The notes: generated by a model not told the origin, from the sequence alone. A stretch of DNA of 64,000 nt from Clostridia bacterium (GCA_017621155.1 JAGATP010000015.1:1-64000), one strand, 5' to 3'. Counted from the first letter of the stretch, positions 7,199 to 17,683 are shown. Made by a program: numbers and translations.

Positions 7199-8611
7199 CT
7201 ATTTTAAAAGTTCCCGCAAAATGACTTCCGCCTTTTTAACGTCCGCCTTGCCCCTCGATTGCTTCATGAGAAAGCCGAACAGCGAGCCGATCGCCTTTTG
7301 CTTGCCCGCCTTGAAGTCTTCGACCGCCTTGGGATTTGCCGCAATCGCGCCCTCGCACAGTTTTTTAAGCTCCTCGTCCGAAAGCCCCTTCAAATCCTCT
7401 TCCCGCACATACGCGGAGACGGGCTTGCCGCTCTCCAACATCTGCAAGAGGATGCTGCCCGCCTTGCTCGCCTGGAGCTTCCCGCTATCCACGTAGGAGA
7501 CGAGAAGGGCAAGCTCCGCTTCGGGCACGGCGATGGAAAAAGCTTCCTTTTCCTCTTCCGTCTTTAAAGTTGCGTACACCGTGCCGACGATGAGATTTGC
7601 GCTCGTCCGAGGAGATACTCCCTTCGAAAGGACGGTTTCATAGTATCTTGCGACGTTCCGATAGGGGTAGATGAGCTTGGCAGTCGATTCCGAAAGTCCC
7701 AACTCCCTTACGTACCGACGGAATTTGTCGGTGGGAAGCTCGGGAAGAGAAGCTTTGACCTCTTCGATTTTCTCCTTCGGGATATGGACGGTGAGAATAT
7801 CCGGTTCGGGAAAATAGCGGTAGTCCTGCGCGTCCTCTTTGCCCCGCATCTTGCTCGTCGTGTTCTCGCTCTCGTTGTAGCGAAGGGTCGCCTGCTCGAT
7901 CTCCTCTCCGCGATCGAGAAGCTCCGCCTGCCGCTCGTATTCGTACTGCATGGCTTTCACAATGAAGGAGGGAGAGGACATGTTCTTGATCTCCGTGCGC
8001 GTGCCGAGCGTTTTCGAGCCGACGGGGCGAAGGGAAATGTTGACGTCCGCACGCATCGAGCCCTCTTGCATTTTGCAGTCGGAAACGCCGATGTAGCGCA
8101 TAATCAGTTGCAATTTTTCGAGATACTCCTTCGCCTCTTCGGGAGAGGAGATATCGGGCTCGGAGACGATTTCGATGAGCGGAACGCCGCCCCGATTGTA
8201 ATCGACGAAGGTAAAACCCCGTTCGTGGACGAGCTTGCCCGCGTCCTCTTCGATGTGAATGCGCGTAATGCCGATTTTCTTGCCGCTGTCGAGCTCGACG
8301 TAGCCGTGCTCGCAGACGGGCTCGTCGAATTGGGAAATCTGATACGCCTTGGGAAGATCGGGATAGCAGTAATTCTTGCGATCCATGTGCGTGATCTCGT
8401 TGATGGTGCAATGGGTGGCAAGTCCCGCGCGAATGGCGTACTCCACGACCTTTTGATTGAGAATGGGAAGCGCACCGGGCATTCCCGTGCAGACGGGACA
8501 GCAATGGGTGTTCGGCGCGCCGCCGAACGCCGTCGTACACGAGCAGAAAATTTTCGTCGCGGTCGAAAGCTCGACGTGCGTTTCGAGACCGGATACGAGT
8601 TCGTACTTCAT
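7199..8611 (-). CDS. gatB: Asp-tRNA(Asn)/Glu-tRNA(Gln) amidotransferase subunit B
   Basis: A 470-residue GatB. The N-terminal catalytic domain begins YELVSGLETHVELSTATKIFCSC and contains the signature GGAPNTHCCPVCTGMPGALP. MDRKNYCYPDLPKAYQISQFD is another strongly conserved stretch. The C-terminal ~150 residues form the YqeY-like tRNA-binding domain. GatB phosphorylates the misacylated tRNA and receives ammonia from GatA. It overlaps gatA by 4 bp, giving the usual gatC-gatA-gatB operon. Its presence implies indirect formation of Gln-tRNA or Asn-tRNA. Confidence 0.98.
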   Translation of the reverse strand: MKYELVSGLETHVELSTATKIFCSCTTAFGGAPNTHCCPVCTGMPGALPILNQKVVEYAIRAGLATHCTINEITHMDRKNYCYPDLPKAYQISQFDEPVCEHGYVELDSGKKIGITRIHIEEDAGKLVHERGFTFVDYNRGGVPLIEIVSEPDISSPEEAKEYLEKLQLIMRYIGVSDCKMQEGSMRADVNISLRPVGSKTLGTRTEIKNMSSPSFIVKAMQYEYERQAELLDRGEEIEQATLRYNESENTTSKMRGKEDAQDYRYFPEPDILTVHIPKEKIEEVKASLPELPTDKFRRYVRELGLSESTAKLIYPYRNVARYYETVLSKGVSPRTSANLIVGTVYATLKTEEEKEAFSIAVPEAELALLVSYVDSGKLQASKAGSILLQMLESGKPVSAYVREEDLKGLSDEELKKLCEGAIAANPKAVEDFKAGKQKAIGSLFGFLMKQSRGKADVKKAEVILRELLK

Positions 8612-10053
8612 AACACTCCTCCTTCCAATTCTTCAACTTCCTGTCTCTCTCCCCGCTCGTAGGTATAGGCGGCGCGGAGAATGGTCGCTTCGTCGAACTT
8701 CTTGCCGATGAGCTGCATGCCGACGGGAAGCCCCTTTCCGTCCTTGCCGCAAGGGAGAGAAATTGCCGGAAGCCCCGCAATGTTGACGGGAACGGTACAG
8801 ATGTCCGAAAGGTACATCTCGATGCGGTTCTGTCCCGTATAGTTTAAAGGAAATGCCGTGTTCGGCGAAGTGGGGGCGAGCAGCACGTCGCAGGAAGAGA
8901 ACAAACCGTCAAACGCGGCGACGATCTGCTTCCGCAGGGTGCAAGCCTTTTTGTAATAGGCGTCATAATAGCCCGAACTGAGCACGTACGTGCCGAGCAT
9001 GATTCTGCGCTGCACCTCTTTTCCGAAGCCCTCAGTGCGGGAGCGCGCAATCATATCGTCCACGCTCTCATACTTTGCAGCGCGATGTCCGAAGCGAATG
9101 CCGTCGTATCTGCCGAGGTTGGAAGAAGCCTCCGCACATGCAATGATATAGTAAGCGGGAAGGGCAAGCCCGAGTGAAGGCATGGAAAGCGGGACAATTT
9201 CCGCCCCCTCCTTCTCATAAAAGGCGATCGCTCCTTCCAAGCAACCCTTCATTTCGGGAGAAATTCCCTCGAAATACTCCTTTGCGACGCCGATCTTCAA
9301 GCCCTTGCCCCCGCCTTCAAGCTTGTCGGAAACGGTGTAAGGGGTCTCCTCGCTCGTCTGATCGCGAAAATCCCTGCCCTTGATGGAATCAAAGACGATG
9401 GCTGCGTCCTTGACGGAATTAGCAAGCGGCCCGATCTGATCGAGCGAAGAGCCGTAAGCGATGAGTCCATACCGTGAGACTGCGCCGTAAGTGGGCTTGA
9501 GTCCCACCACGCCGCAAAAGGAAGCGGGCTGACGGATCGATCCGCCCGTGTCGCTTCCCAAGGCGTAAGCGGCGAGATGCGCCGCCACGGCAGCCGCGCC
9601 TCCGCCCGAACTTCCGCCCGTCACCCTCGTCTTGTCCCTGGGATTGAGGGGAGCGCCGTAATAGCTCGTCTCCGAGGTAGAGCCCATGGCGAACTCGTCC
9701 ATGTTGTTTTTGCCGAGGAGCACCGCGCCCTCCGCACGGAGCTTTGCATAGGCGGTCGCGTCGTAAAAGGGCTTGTAGCCCTCCAACATCTTCGAACAGC
9801 ACGTCGTCTCGAGCCCCTTGGTGGAGATATTGTCCTTCACGGACATGGGAATACCCGTAAGAAGAGTCGCAGTCCCCTCTTTTAAACGCTTGTCCGCCTC
9901 TTCCGCCTGACGGAGCGCTTCGTCAAAAGAGGTGTGCACGTAGGCGTTTAAATCGGAGGAAGAGATCGCATCGATGTACGCTTTGGTGAGCTCGACGGAG
10001 GAAATCTCCCGCTTTTTCAGCCGCTCGGACAGAATGGAAATCGTATCTCTCAT
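8608..10053 (-). CDS. gatA: Asp-tRNA(Asn)/Glu-tRNA(Gln) amidotransferase subunit A
   Basis: A 481-residue amidase-signature enzyme that releases ammonia from glutamine for GatB. The Ser-cisSer-Lys triad is in place: Lys73 in MSVKDNIS, Ser148 in VTGGSSGGG and Ser172 in GSDTGGSIRQPA. The spacing of 75 and 24 residues equals that of characterised GatA proteins. Length is normal. It overlaps gatC upstream and gatB downstream by 4 bp each, so translational coupling is likely. Confidence 0.98.
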   Translation of the reverse strand: MRDTISILSERLKKREISSVELTKAYIDAISSSDLNAYVHTSFDEALRQAEEADKRLKEGTATLLTGIPMSVKDNISTKGLETTCCSKMLEGYKPFYDATAYAKLRAEGAVLLGKNNMDEFAMGSTSETSYYGAPLNPRDKTRVTGGSSGGGAAAVAAHLAAYALGSDTGGSIRQPASFCGVVGLKPTYGAVSRYGLIAYGSSLDQIGPLANSVKDAAIVFDSIKGRDFRDQTSEETPYTVSDKLEGGGKGLKIGVAKEYFEGISPEMKGCLEGAIAFYEKEGAEIVPLSMPSLGLALPAYYIIACAEASSNLGRYDGIRFGHRAAKYESVDDMIARSRTEGFGKEVQRRIMLGTYVLSSGYYDAYYKKACTLRKQIVAAFDGLFSSCDVLLAPTSPNTAFPLNYTGQNRIEMYLSDICTVPVNIAGLPAISLPCGKDGKGLPVGMQLIGKKFDEATILRAAYTYERGERQEVEELEGGVL

Positions 10054-10337
10054 AACGACCTCCTTCTGACGGGGAAAAAGCCGTCCTCCGCCTCGATGTT
10101 GGAGGTGACTTCCTCGCTCAAATTGCTTTCTTGCACCTCGTCCTTTCTCAAATCGTCAAATTCGCAGACGCGGGCAAAGTCGTTGCCCGCGGGGAGCGTG
10201 CCGACGGAAGCGTTGATGGTATCGGCAAATTCGATGATCTCCGCCATATCCTCCGTCAAGACGGCAAGCTCCTCCTCCGTGAATTTTAATTTCGCAAGCC
10301 ACGCCAAACGCTTGATCTCTGTTTCGGTTAAAGCCAT
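10050..10337 (-). CDS. gatC: Asp-tRNA(Asn)/Glu-tRNA(Gln) amidotransferase subunit C
   Basis: A 95-residue GatC that stabilises the GatAB complex. It begins MALTETEIKRLAWLAKLKFTEEE and contains FADTINASVGTLPAG and the LRKDEV motif of the family. A longer in-frame reading exists, but the ATG at 10337 is preceded by AGGAGAAAGG and matches the usual N-terminus. It is the first gene of gatCAB, with a candidate promoter at 10390-10418. Confidence 0.96.
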   Translation of the reverse strand: MALTETEIKRLAWLAKLKFTEEELAVLTEDMAEIIEFADTINASVGTLPAGNDFARVCEFDDLRKDEVQESNLSEEVTSNIEAEDGFFPVRRRSL

Positions 10338-10389
10338 ATCCTTTCTCCTGTTTTGCCTAAACAAACCTCTCATCGGTTTTCTTATCCGT

Positions 10390-10418
10390 ATTTTAACACA
10401 CCTTTCCCGATTTTGCAA
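10390..10418 (-). promoter_or_regulatory. Candidate promoter of gatCAB
   Basis: TTGCAA (10413-10418), 17-bp spacer, TAAAAT (10390-10395) on the minus strand, 53 bp ahead of gatC. Confidence 0.6.
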
Positions 10419-10486
10419 ATCTTTCGCCCTTCCGTCATTCATTTTTTGCATAAATTAAGGCGCAACCTTCTCTTCGCAAAGCAAAA

Positions 10487-10513
10487 GGGCGTCTGCCCAA
10501 AGAGCAAACACCC
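10487..10513 (-). terminator. Intrinsic terminator after the YugP-like peptidase gene
   Basis: GGGCGTCTGC (10487-10496) pairs with GCAAACACCC (504-513 of this kilobase) through ten pairs, two of them G-T. On the minus strand it is followed by TTTTG. The same GGGCGTCTGCCCAAA word recurs in the terminator at 272-304. Confidence 0.6.
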
Positions 10514-10539
10514 CCTTTCTTGTTTTCGATTCCCTTTTC

Positions 10540-11256
10540 TTATTTTCTGCGCCGCCCGGTAACGGAAAGCACGATGAAGAGAAAACGCAAAAAATATACG
10601 AGCGAAGTCATCAGCGAAGCGACGTAAGTCAACGCCGCCGCAGAGAGCACCTTTTTTGCCCCCTTTGCCTCTTCCCTCGTCAAAATGCCTTCGGAAACAA
10701 GCATTTCGTTCGCCCGCCGCGAAGCGTCGTACTCCACGGGGAGGGTGACGAGCATGAACAGCGTGGACAGTCCGTAAAGGACGATGCCGCCGTAGACGAA
10801 ATACTGTCCGAACGAGTAATTGCCCAATAAGTCGAGGAACATACCCACGAGGACGAGGGGCATTGCGAGGCGAGAGCCGAGATTGGTAACGGGCACCAGC
10901 GCCGTCCTGATTTTATAGAAAAGATACCCCTTCTGCTTTTGTACGACGTGTCCGATTTCGTGCGCGGCGACGGCGACCGACCCGACGGAGGCGTAGCCGT
11001 ACGTCGTTTCGGAGAGGTTGACAATCCCCTTCGCGGGGTTGTAGTGATCGGAAAGAGAGCCCGAAACCCTGCCGACCTGCACGTCCCGAATGCCGTTTCT
11101 CTGCAAGAGCCGCGTTGCGGTATCGTAGCCCGTCATACCCGAGCGGTTTTGCACCTTGCTGTACTTTTTAAAGGCGGAATTGACCCGAAAGCTCGCCCAT
11201 GCGGAGAGCAGGAAACAGACGAGCAAAATGGGGAAAAAATAAATATAGTAATACAT
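10540..11256 (-). CDS. YugP-like membrane zinc metallopeptidase
   Basis: A 238-residue protein of the neutral zinc metallopeptidase family related to B. subtilis YugP. An N-terminal membrane helix (~4-20) precedes a zinc-binding HEIGH at residues 99-103 (VAVAAHEIGHVVQKQKG). Hydrophobic segments follow at about 120-170 and at the C-terminus. Substrate is unknown for this family. The start at 11256 is chosen for AAGGAG seven bases upstream and because the N-terminus then begins directly with the membrane helix. It stands alone with a terminator after it. Confidence 0.88.
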   Translation of the reverse strand: MYYYIYFFPILLVCFLLSAWASFRVNSAFKKYSKVQNRSGMTGYDTATRLLQRNGIRDVQVGRVSGSLSDHYNPAKGIVNLSETTYGYASVGSVAVAAHEIGHVVQKQKGYLFYKIRTALVPVTNLGSRLAMPLVLVGMFLDLLGNYSFGQYFVYGGIVLYGLSTLFMLVTLPVEYDASRRANEMLVSEGILTREEAKGAKKVLSAAALTYVASLMTSLVYFLRFLFIVLSVTGRRRK

Positions 11257-11275
11257 AGCCACTCCTTTTCTCGTA

Positions 11276-11803
11276 TTATAACACAAATACCGCCGTTTGT
11301 CTCGCTTTTTTCCTTTTTTTCACAAAACTTTTCAAAAGGGAAAGGGGCATAAAGAGGCATAAAAGTCCGTTAACGACACCGGTCGGGAAATCCCCGATGA
11401 GAAAGCCGTAAACCGACCAGAAAAAGAGATTGAAAAAGAGGGCGATTTTATTCCCCCTCTCCCCCTCGATGAGCTTGCCGCAGAGGGTAAGCTGCACGGA
11501 AGCGAGCACGGGAAACAGCCCGATCCAGCCTAGATTGTTGCAAAAAATGCCCAAACCTACCGTCAGAATCAAGGTCAAAACCAGCCAAAAGCCGTTCATT
11601 TTTCGGGCAAAAATGAGGTAGTTCCGAAGGGCGCAGACGAGCATAACGGCGACACCGCCAAAGGCGCGAAAGCAGACGGAAGCCGCCGCTAAAAAGAGGC
11701 ACTCAAAGCACTGAAATAGGTAGAGCCTCTCCTTCTTGTCGGAAAAGCACGCCGCCGCGAGAAAAAAATTGCCGACGGCAGAAAGACAGATTCCAAGCCA
11801 CAT
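11276..11803 (-). CDS. YgjV-family inner membrane protein
   Basis: A 175-residue polytopic protein with five to six hydrophobic segments (MWLGICLSAVGNFFLAAACF, CALRNYLIFARK, TLILTVGLGIFCNNLGWIGL, FNLFFWSVYGFLIGDF). The ALRNY motif, the central NxxGWIGLFPVLAS and the WxxYGFLIGDFPTG signature fit the bacterial YgjV family, which is uncharacterised. The basic C-terminus (KSFVKKRKKARQTAV) should face the cytoplasm. It precedes the YugP-like gene by about 20 bp and may be cotranscribed. Confidence 0.8.
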   Translation of the reverse strand: MWLGICLSAVGNFFLAAACFSDKKERLYLFQCFECLFLAAASVCFRAFGGVAVMLVCALRNYLIFARKMNGFWLVLTLILTVGLGIFCNNLGWIGLFPVLASVQLTLCGKLIEGERGNKIALFFNLFFWSVYGFLIGDFPTGVVNGLLCLFMPLSLLKSFVKKRKKARQTAVFVL

Positions 11804-11847
11804 AACTTATTGTATGCGGCTCTTTGTCCCCGATAGAAGAAAAACGC

Positions 11848-11989
11848 CGACGCTTTCGCGTCGCTCCCATAGAGAATTTTATGGGAGCGCGCAATGGATC
11901 GTTTGGCTACCGCCAAAGTGCTATTTTATTTGCCACAAGGCGTTGTGGCAAATAAAACTGTCGCCCTTCCCACAGGGAAGAGCGACAGT
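11848..11989. repeat. Cluster of four hairpins, the last terminating the SPFH gene
   Basis: In 142 bp there are four dyads: CGACGC/GCGTCG (11848-11863), GCTCCCATA/TATGGGAGC (11863-11888), a 15-bp perfect stem TTTTATTTGCCACAA (11924-11957, loop GGCG), and ACTGTCGC..GCGACAGT with CTTCCC/GGGAAG inside (11957-11989). The last stem is followed by TTTTATTT on the minus strand and fits a terminator for the SPFH gene. The other three have no assigned role. The 11804-12001 gap holds no gene. Confidence 0.7.
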
Positions 11990-12001
11990 CGGAATACTTT
12001 T

Positions 12002-12985
12002 TTAATCGCAGCAAGGATCATCCTTTTTGGGAGGAACTTCCTCGGGAGCGGGCTTCGTTATATCGCCGAGTCCCGTCGTTTCGTTTGCCGTAACGCTCTT
12101 TTTGACGAGCTCGGTCAGATCGGTGGGAACGATGATCTTGGCCGCCTTCCCGTCGGCAAGCTTTGCAAGCGCTTCGTAGCGTTTGAGTTCAAGCACTGCC
12201 GCATCGGGGCAAGATTCTCTCAAAAGGCGCAACGCATCAGCCTCCGCCTGTTGCTGCAACAGTCTTGCCTTTGCTTCACCTTCCGCCCTAGCGATTCTCG
12301 CGTCCCTTTCACCTTCCGCTTCGAGGATCATCGCCTTTTTGTCACCTTCCGCACGGGTGATGACTGCCTGCTGATGTCCTTCCGCCTGAAGAAGGGTTTC
12401 TCTTCTTTCACGCTCTGCCTTGAGCTGCTTTTCCATCGCCGTACGGATTTCTTCGGGCGGCATGATGTTTTTCAGCTCGACGCGGATGACCTTGATACCC
12501 CAGCGATCGGTCGCCTGATCCAAAATTTCGGCGAGCTTTTCATTGATGGTATCGCGGGAAGTGAGCGTTTCGTCAAGATCGAGGGCGCCGACAAGGTTTC
12601 GAAGGGTGGTCGCAGCCAAATTTTCAAGGGCGTTGATGGGGTCAACCGCACCATAGGCGAACATCTTGGAGTCAAAGACTCTGAAGTAGACCACGCTGTC
12701 CACGCTGATCGTAACGTTATCCTCGGTGATGACGGGTTGCGGACGGCCGTCGAGTACCTGCTCCTTGAGCGTTACCTTTGCGGCAACTCTCTGCAAGAAA
12801 GGAATCTTGAAATGCAGTCCCGCATGCCAGGTAGTATGGTACTTACCGAGCAATTCTACGACGTATTCGGTCGCCTGCGGTACGATTTTCAAGCAGGTTG
12901 CCAAGACCGCGACAATGATAGCGATGATGACGAGGGGCACGATGATTGCCGCAGGATTGACGGCGTCCAACAATGCATAGTTCAT
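12002..12985 (-). CDS. SPFH/Band 7 membrane protein (stomatin/paraslipin-like)
   Basis: A 327-residue protein. An N-terminal membrane helix (~10-35) is followed by the SPFH domain (PQATEYVVELLGKYHTTWHAG... to ~200) with the family motif VKVIRVELKNIMPPEEIR. A charged coiled coil of near-repeats (RAEGDKKAMILEAEGERD, ARAEGEAKAR) covers about 210-265. Such proteins form large oligomeric membrane scaffolds and often work with proteases or NfeD proteins. None is adjacent here. The C-terminus ends DDPCCD, a cysteine pair that could be modified (speculation). An AAGGAG site precedes the ATG. Confidence 0.93.
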   Translation of the reverse strand: MNYALLDAVNPAAIIVPLVIIAIIVAVLATCLKIVPQATEYVVELLGKYHTTWHAGLHFKIPFLQRVAAKVTLKEQVLDGRPQPVITEDNVTISVDSVVYFRVFDSKMFAYGAVDPINALENLAATTLRNLVGALDLDETLTSRDTINEKLAEILDQATDRWGIKVIRVELKNIMPPEEIRTAMEKQLKAERERRETLLQAEGHQQAVITRAEGDKKAMILEAEGERDARIARAEGEAKARLLQQQAEADALRLLRESCPDAAVLELKRYEALAKLADGKAAKIIVPTDLTELVKKSVTANETTGLGDITKPAPEEVPPKKDDPCCD

Positions 12986-13087
12986 AACAATTTCTCCTTA
13001 ATTTTTTCGATTGAAAGATCTCTCTGCCATCATATATACACAGAAAGAGCACTTTCCAAACATATTTTGAACGAATTCCTCAAAAAA

Positions 13088-15529
13088 TCAATCGATAGAT
13101 CGGTATTCCATGGGATAAATCGCCTTGACATGAATGTCGTCTCTGTCCCGAAGAACGACGGGTCGCTGAGAGAGCTTGCGGATGGCGATGTCCTCGGTAG
13201 ACAGCTCGACCAAAGACCCGTCCTTGTTCTCCACCGCGAGCATATACGGCTCTCTCACGTACGAGGCAAAGACGATCTCCTCATCGTCCCCGAGCGGGGA
13301 CACGCGCACGCCCTTCCGATAGCGCGTAGAAGGTTCGTTGACGGAGGGAATGATCCGCTTAAAGGCGTTTTCTGAGGTTGCCAGGACGATTTCTCCCTCC
13401 TCGGAAATCTGTTTGACGAAGACGATTTCGTCCCCTTCCGCAAGCGCCATTCCCTTGACGCCTCCCGAAATTCTGCCTTGCAGGGGAATATCCGTCATTT
13501 CCGCATTCAGGCACATGCCCTTTCGGGTGACGAAGAAGATGGAACAGCCCTCTGCCTCATACGGCACGACGGAGACGATTTCATCCCCCTCTTTGAGCTT
13601 TGCCGCCTGAAAGACGTTCTTGGCGAGGTTGTACTCGCTCCATACGGTGCGCTTGATCATGCCCGCTTTGGACAGGAACAAAAGCTCGCCCTCGGGGAAG
13701 GTCTCCCCGATCGCAAAGAACGCCACGGGATACTCCCCTTCCTCCGCAGCGGAGACGATTTCGTCGTAATCGATGCCCTCGTCGGAGAGCTTCGTCTCAG
13801 GAAGATCGTCAAACGAGAGCTTATGGCAATTCCACTTGTTCGTAAAGGCAAAGATCTTCTGATCGGAATTGGCTTCCAAAAGGGTGACGAGCACGTTGTC
13901 GAGGGTAGAACGCCTGCCGAGCTCCTTGTTCGAGAGGTTGAAGTTCTTCTTGGTCACGCACTTGAGCTTGTGATCCGCCGTCATGGCGAGCACTTTCTGC
14001 ACGACGGGCTTGACGTCGTCGAAGCGCTCGATGCGGATTTCCTCTTCGCTGCCGATGATGACGCTTCTTCGATCGCTCTTGTAGTTTTTCTTGACCTCGC
14101 GAAGCTCTTCCTTGACGACTTCCATTTGCAGTTTTTGGCTGCCGATGATGGCGGTCAGCTTTTTGATCTGCTCTTTGAGCTCTTTGAGCTCGTTCTCGAG
14201 AGACAAAATTTCCAGCTTAGTAAGCCTTGCAAGGCGCAAATCGAGGATTGCCTGCGCCTGACGGTCGGTAAGGCTGAAGCGATTTTTGAGCTTCGTCCTC
14301 GCGTCGGCGACGTTGTCCGCATGGCGAATGATGTAAATGACTTCGTCGATGTTGTTCACGGCGACGATGAGCCCTTCCAGAATATGACAGCGCGCCTTGG
14401 CATTGTTCAGATCGAAGCGGGAACGGCGAAGGACGACCTCGCGCTGATGCTCCGCATAGTACTTTAAGATATCGAGCAGTCCGAGCTGCTGAGGCTTGCC
14501 CTTGGCGATCGCAACCATGTTGATGCCGAACGTCACCTGAAGATCGGTGTACTTGAAGAGGTACTTCATGATCTTCTCTTCATCCGCCTCTTTTTTGAGG
14601 GAGATGACGGCGCGCATGCCGTTGCGGTCTGATTCGTCCGTCACCGAAGCGATGTCGCCGAGCTCTTCCTTTCGCTCGTCGCAAAGCTCCGCGATCTTTC
14701 TCAGAAGATTGGACTTATTCACCTGATAGGGAAGCTCGGTGATGACGATGTTCCGCTTTTCGCCCGTCCCCTCCTCGATCGCATACTTGGCGCGGAGGTA
14801 GATTTTTCCCTTGCCGGTGCGGTACGCCTGTTCGAGCTCGTTTTTGAGAATGTATCCCCCCGTCGGAAAATCAGGGCCGGGAATGATCTTCATCATGTTC
14901 TCGAGGGTAATTTTCGGATTGTCGATGTAGGCGATGACGGCGTCGATCGCCTCGCCCAAATTATGAGTGGGAATGTTCGTCGCTAAGCCCACGGCAATGC
15001 CCGACGCGCCGTTAACGAGAAGATTCGGAAATCTCCCGGGGAGAATGTCCGGCTCTTTCAACGAGTCGTCGAAATTCAGGGAAAAGGGAACGGTGTCCTT
15101 GTCGAGATCTCTCAAAAGCTCCAACGCAAGGGGCGCCATGCGCGCCTCGGTGTAACGCATGGCGGCGGCAGGATCGCCGTCCACCGAGCCGAAATTGCCG
15201 TGTCCGTCCACGAGGGTCATGCGCATATTGAAATCCTGCGCCATTCTCACCATGGCGTCGTACACGGAGCTGTCGCCGTGCGGATGGTATTTACCCATGC
15301 AGTCGCCGACGATTCTCGCGCACTTTTTGTGCGGCTTGTCGGGCGTCAAGCCCATCTCGTTCATGGTATATAAAATTCTGCGCTGGACGGGTTTTAAGCC
15401 GTCCTCCACGCGGGGAAGGGCGCGATCCAGAATGACAAATTCCGCATACGGAAGCATGGAATCGGGCAACACCCGCTCTAGGGGCGTCGCAAAAATTTCA
15501 CCCTTTTCTTCGATCGGTTTCTTCGCCAT
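13088..15529 (-). CDS. parC: Type IIA DNA topoisomerase subunit A (ParC/GyrA-like)
   Basis: An 813-residue subunit A. The breakage-reunion domain contains the quinolone-region sequence [17 protein letters not shown] (Ser87, Asp91) and the catalytic Tyr126 in [12 protein letters not shown]. The C-terminal third is the beta-pinwheel. The GyrA box is degenerate ([10 protein letters not shown]), which favours topoisomerase IV over gyrase, but by eye this is not decisive. It directly follows the subunit B gene (TAATG overlap), so the two are translationally coupled and form the A2B2 enzyme that decatenates or supercoils DNA. Confidence 0.9.
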   Translation of the reverse strand: MAKKPIEEKGEIFATPLERVLPDSMLPYAEFVILDRALPRVEDGLKPVQRRILYTMNEMGLTPDKPHKKCARIVGDCMGKYHPHGDSSVYDAMVRMAQDFNMRMTLVDGHGNFGSVDGDPAAAMRYTEARMAPLALELLRDLDKDTVPFSLNFDDSLKEPDILPGRFPNLLVNGASGIAVGLATNIPTHNLGEAIDAVIAYIDNPKITLENMMKIIPGPDFPTGGYILKNELEQAYRTGKGKIYLRAKYAIEEGTGEKRNIVITELPYQVNKSNLLRKIAELCDERKEELGDIASVTDESDRNGMRAVISLKKEADEEKIMKYLFKYTDLQVTFGINMVAIAKGKPQQLGLLDILKYYAEHQREVVLRRSRFDLNNAKARCHILEGLIVAVNNIDEVIYIIRHADNVADARTKLKNRFSLTDRQAQAILDLRLARLTKLEILSLENELKELKEQIKKLTAIIGSQKLQMEVVKEELREVKKNYKSDRRSVIIGSEEEIRIERFDDVKPVVQKVLAMTADHKLKCVTKKNFNLSNKELGRRSTLDNVLVTLLEANSDQKIFAFTNKWNCHKLSFDDLPETKLSDEGIDYDEIVSAAEEGEYPVAFFAIGETFPEGELLFLSKAGMIKRTVWSEYNLAKNVFQAAKLKEGDEIVSVVPYEAEGCSIFFVTRKGMCLNAEMTDIPLQGRISGGVKGMALAEGDEIVFVKQISEEGEIVLATSENAFKRIIPSVNEPSTRYRKGVRVSPLGDDEEIVFASYVREPYMLAVENKDGSLVELSTEDIAIRKLSQRPVVLRDRDDIHVKAIYPMEYRSID

Positions 15530-17541
15530 TATACTTCTCCTTTGCCCTTATTGACGTCTACTTTATCGATAAAAGTATCCACTTTGTTGAAATTCGCATT
15601 GCGCGCCAAAAATTGCTTTCTGCCCTCGACGTTTTCACCCATGAGCATGGTGATCATGCGGTCTGCCTCTGCGGCGTCCTCGATCGTCACCTGAATGAGG
15701 TTGCGGGTTGCGGGATTCATGGTCGTCTCCCATAGCTGCTCCGCGCTCATCTCGCCGAGTCCCTTGTAGCGCTGAATCTGATAGCCCTTGCCGACCTTTT
15801 CGATCTTTTGGGCAAGCTCGGTGTCGTCGTAGGCGTATTCCACGACGTCCTTTTTATAGACTTTATAAAGGGGCGGCATACCGATGTAGACATATCCGCC
15901 CTGCACGAGCTCGCGCATGTAGCGGAAGAAGAAGGTGAGCAGGATACAGCGGATGTGCATGCCGTCCTGATCGGCATCGGAGAGAATGATGACCTTGTGA
16001 TAGTTGATTTTGGCGACGTTGAAGTCCCGCCCAAGCCCCGCGCCGATGGCGGAAATCATCGTCCGGATCTCCTCGTTGGCGAGAATCTGATCGAGCCGCT
16101 TTTTCTCCACGTTCAAGGGCTTGCCGCGAAGGGGAAGAATCGCCTGATATTGGCGGATTCTCGCCTGCTTTGCCGTGCCGCCCGCGGAGTCTCCCTCGAC
16201 GATGAACATCTCGTTGAGCTCCGCCTTTTTGCCCGAACACGCCGCCAATTTTCCAACGAGCATGAGGCTGTCGATGGAGTTTTTCGCGCGCGCCGCTTCC
16301 TTTGCCTGACGGGCAGCCATACGCACCTTCATCGCGCCCATCGCCTTTTTGACGATCTCGTCAAAGCATTTTTTGTTCTTCTTTTCTCCCATCAGGGCGT
16401 TCAAGCCCTCGACCGTCGCCGCCTCGACGGGCACTCTCGCTTCGGGATTGCCGAGCTTGCTCTTGGTCTGCCCCTCAAACTGCACGTTCTTCATCTTGAT
16501 GGAGAGAACGGCGGTGAGTCCCTCGCGGAAGTCGTCGCCGAGAAGGTTCTGATCCTTTTCCTTCAGCGCCCCCGAATTTCTCGCGTAGTCGTTGAGCGCC
16601 TTGGTAATACCCGAACGGAAACCGACCTCGTGGAAGCCGCCCTCCGCCGTGGGAATGTTGTTGACGAAGGAATAGACGCTTTCCGTAAATTCCTTGGTGT
16701 GCTGAATGGCGAACTCGACGAGGACGCCGTTCTTTTCCGCCGTATAGCAGAGGGGCTTATCATAGAGAGTGTCCTTACCGTCGTTGAGGTATTTCGCAAA
16801 ATCGGAAATTCCGCCCTCGTAGCAATACGTCGCTTCGAAGGGAAGGAGCTTCGTCTCTTCCCCCTCCTGCACCTCCATAGTGTTCCGCTCGTCGCGGAGG
16901 GTGATTTTCAATCCCTTGTTGAGGAAGGCGAGCTCGTTGAGCCGCGAAGAGACGGTCTCTAAATTAAAATCGTGCGCAGCAAAGACGGCGGGATCGGGCT
17001 TAAAGCGAACGAACGTGCCGTGCTTTTTCGTCTTTTGCTTGGTATCCTGCAAAGGCCCGTCGGGAATGCCCGACATATACTTATTCGCCTTTTTGTCAAA
17101 ATAGCTCCGAAAGGACATCTGAAAGACCGTCTTTCGGTACACTTCGACCTTGAGCCATTCGGAAAGGGCGTTGGTGACGGAAGCGCCGACCCCGTGCAAG
17201 CCGCCCGAAAAAGAGTAGTTGTGCTCGTCGAACTTACCGCCCGCATGCAGTTTGGTAAAGACGACCTCAACCCCCGACTGCTTGGTCTTGGGGTGAATAT
17301 CGGTGGGAATTCCCCTGCCGTTGTCCTCGACCGATGCAGAGCCGTCCTCGTAGAGGACGACGTCGATTTGGTCGGCAAAGCCGTTTGCCGCCTCGTCGAT
17401 GGCGTTATCGACGATTTCCCACAAAATATGATGCAGTCCCTTGACCCCCGTCGAGCCGATGTACATACCGGGACGGAGACGAACGGCATCCAATCCTTCC
17501 AATATTTTCAGATCTTCCGCGCTGTATCTTTGTTCTGCCAT
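15529..17541 (-). CDS. parE: Type IIA DNA topoisomerase subunit B (ParE/GyrB-like)
   Basis: A 670-residue subunit B. The GHKL ATPase domain includes [20 protein letters not shown], the IVDNAIDEA motif, VEDNGRGIP and [15 protein letters not shown]. The TOPRIM domain has EGDSAGG and DADQDGMHI. The C-terminal part includes [19 protein letters not shown]. There is no long insertion. ParE is favoured because of its ParC-like partner. The start at 17541 is chosen for an AGGAG site; an upstream in-frame ATG at 17571 has none. Promoter at 17584-17612. Confidence 0.9.
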   Translation of the reverse strand: MAEQRYSAEDLKILEGLDAVRLRPGMYIGSTGVKGLHHILWEIVDNAIDEAANGFADQIDVVLYEDGSASVEDNGRGIPTDIHPKTKQSGVEVVFTKLHAGGKFDEHNYSFSGGLHGVGASVTNALSEWLKVEVYRKTVFQMSFRSYFDKKANKYMSGIPDGPLQDTKQKTKKHGTFVRFKPDPAVFAAHDFNLETVSSRLNELAFLNKGLKITLRDERNTMEVQEGEETKLLPFEATYCYEGGISDFAKYLNDGKDTLYDKPLCYTAEKNGVLVEFAIQHTKEFTESVYSFVNNIPTAEGGFHEVGFRSGITKALNDYARNSGALKEKDQNLLGDDFREGLTAVLSIKMKNVQFEGQTKSKLGNPEARVPVEAATVEGLNALMGEKKNKKCFDEIVKKAMGAMKVRMAARQAKEAARAKNSIDSLMLVGKLAACSGKKAELNEMFIVEGDSAGGTAKQARIRQYQAILPLRGKPLNVEKKRLDQILANEEIRTMISAIGAGLGRDFNVAKINYHKVIILSDADQDGMHIRCILLTFFFRYMRELVQGGYVYIGMPPLYKVYKKDVVEYAYDDTELAQKIEKVGKGYQIQRYKGLGEMSAEQLWETTMNPATRNLIQVTIEDAAEADRMITMLMGENVEGRKQFLARNANFNKVDTFIDKVDVNKGKGEV

Positions 17542-17583
17542 AATACTCCTATTTTTCGCATTATTTGCCATTGTATCTCAATC

Positions 17584-17612
17584 AGTATACCATATTTTGT
17601 GGTTGATTGCAA
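17584..17612 (-). promoter_or_regulatory. Promoter of the topoisomerase operon
   Basis: TTGCAA (17607-17612), 17-bp spacer, TATACT (17584-17589), minus strand, about 43 bp before the preferred start of subunit B. Confidence 0.7.
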
Positions 17613-17632
17613 GTTTTTTGCAAAAAAAGATA

Positions 17633-17658
17633 CGCCTCGGAACATTCTTTCCGAGGCG
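17633..17658 (-). terminator. Intrinsic terminator of the ABC exporter operon
   Basis: CGCCTCGGAA (17633-17642) pairs with TTCCGAGGCG (17649-17658); on the minus strand TATCTTTTTTTG follows. Confidence 0.88.
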
Positions 17659-17683
17659 CACGCAAAGTGAAAAAATTTTTCGA

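Noticed and set aside
11894..13375. A 493-codon plus-strand frame opposite the SPFH gene and the end of parC
   Set aside because: Antisense shadow across two real genes with strong family matches on the minus strand.
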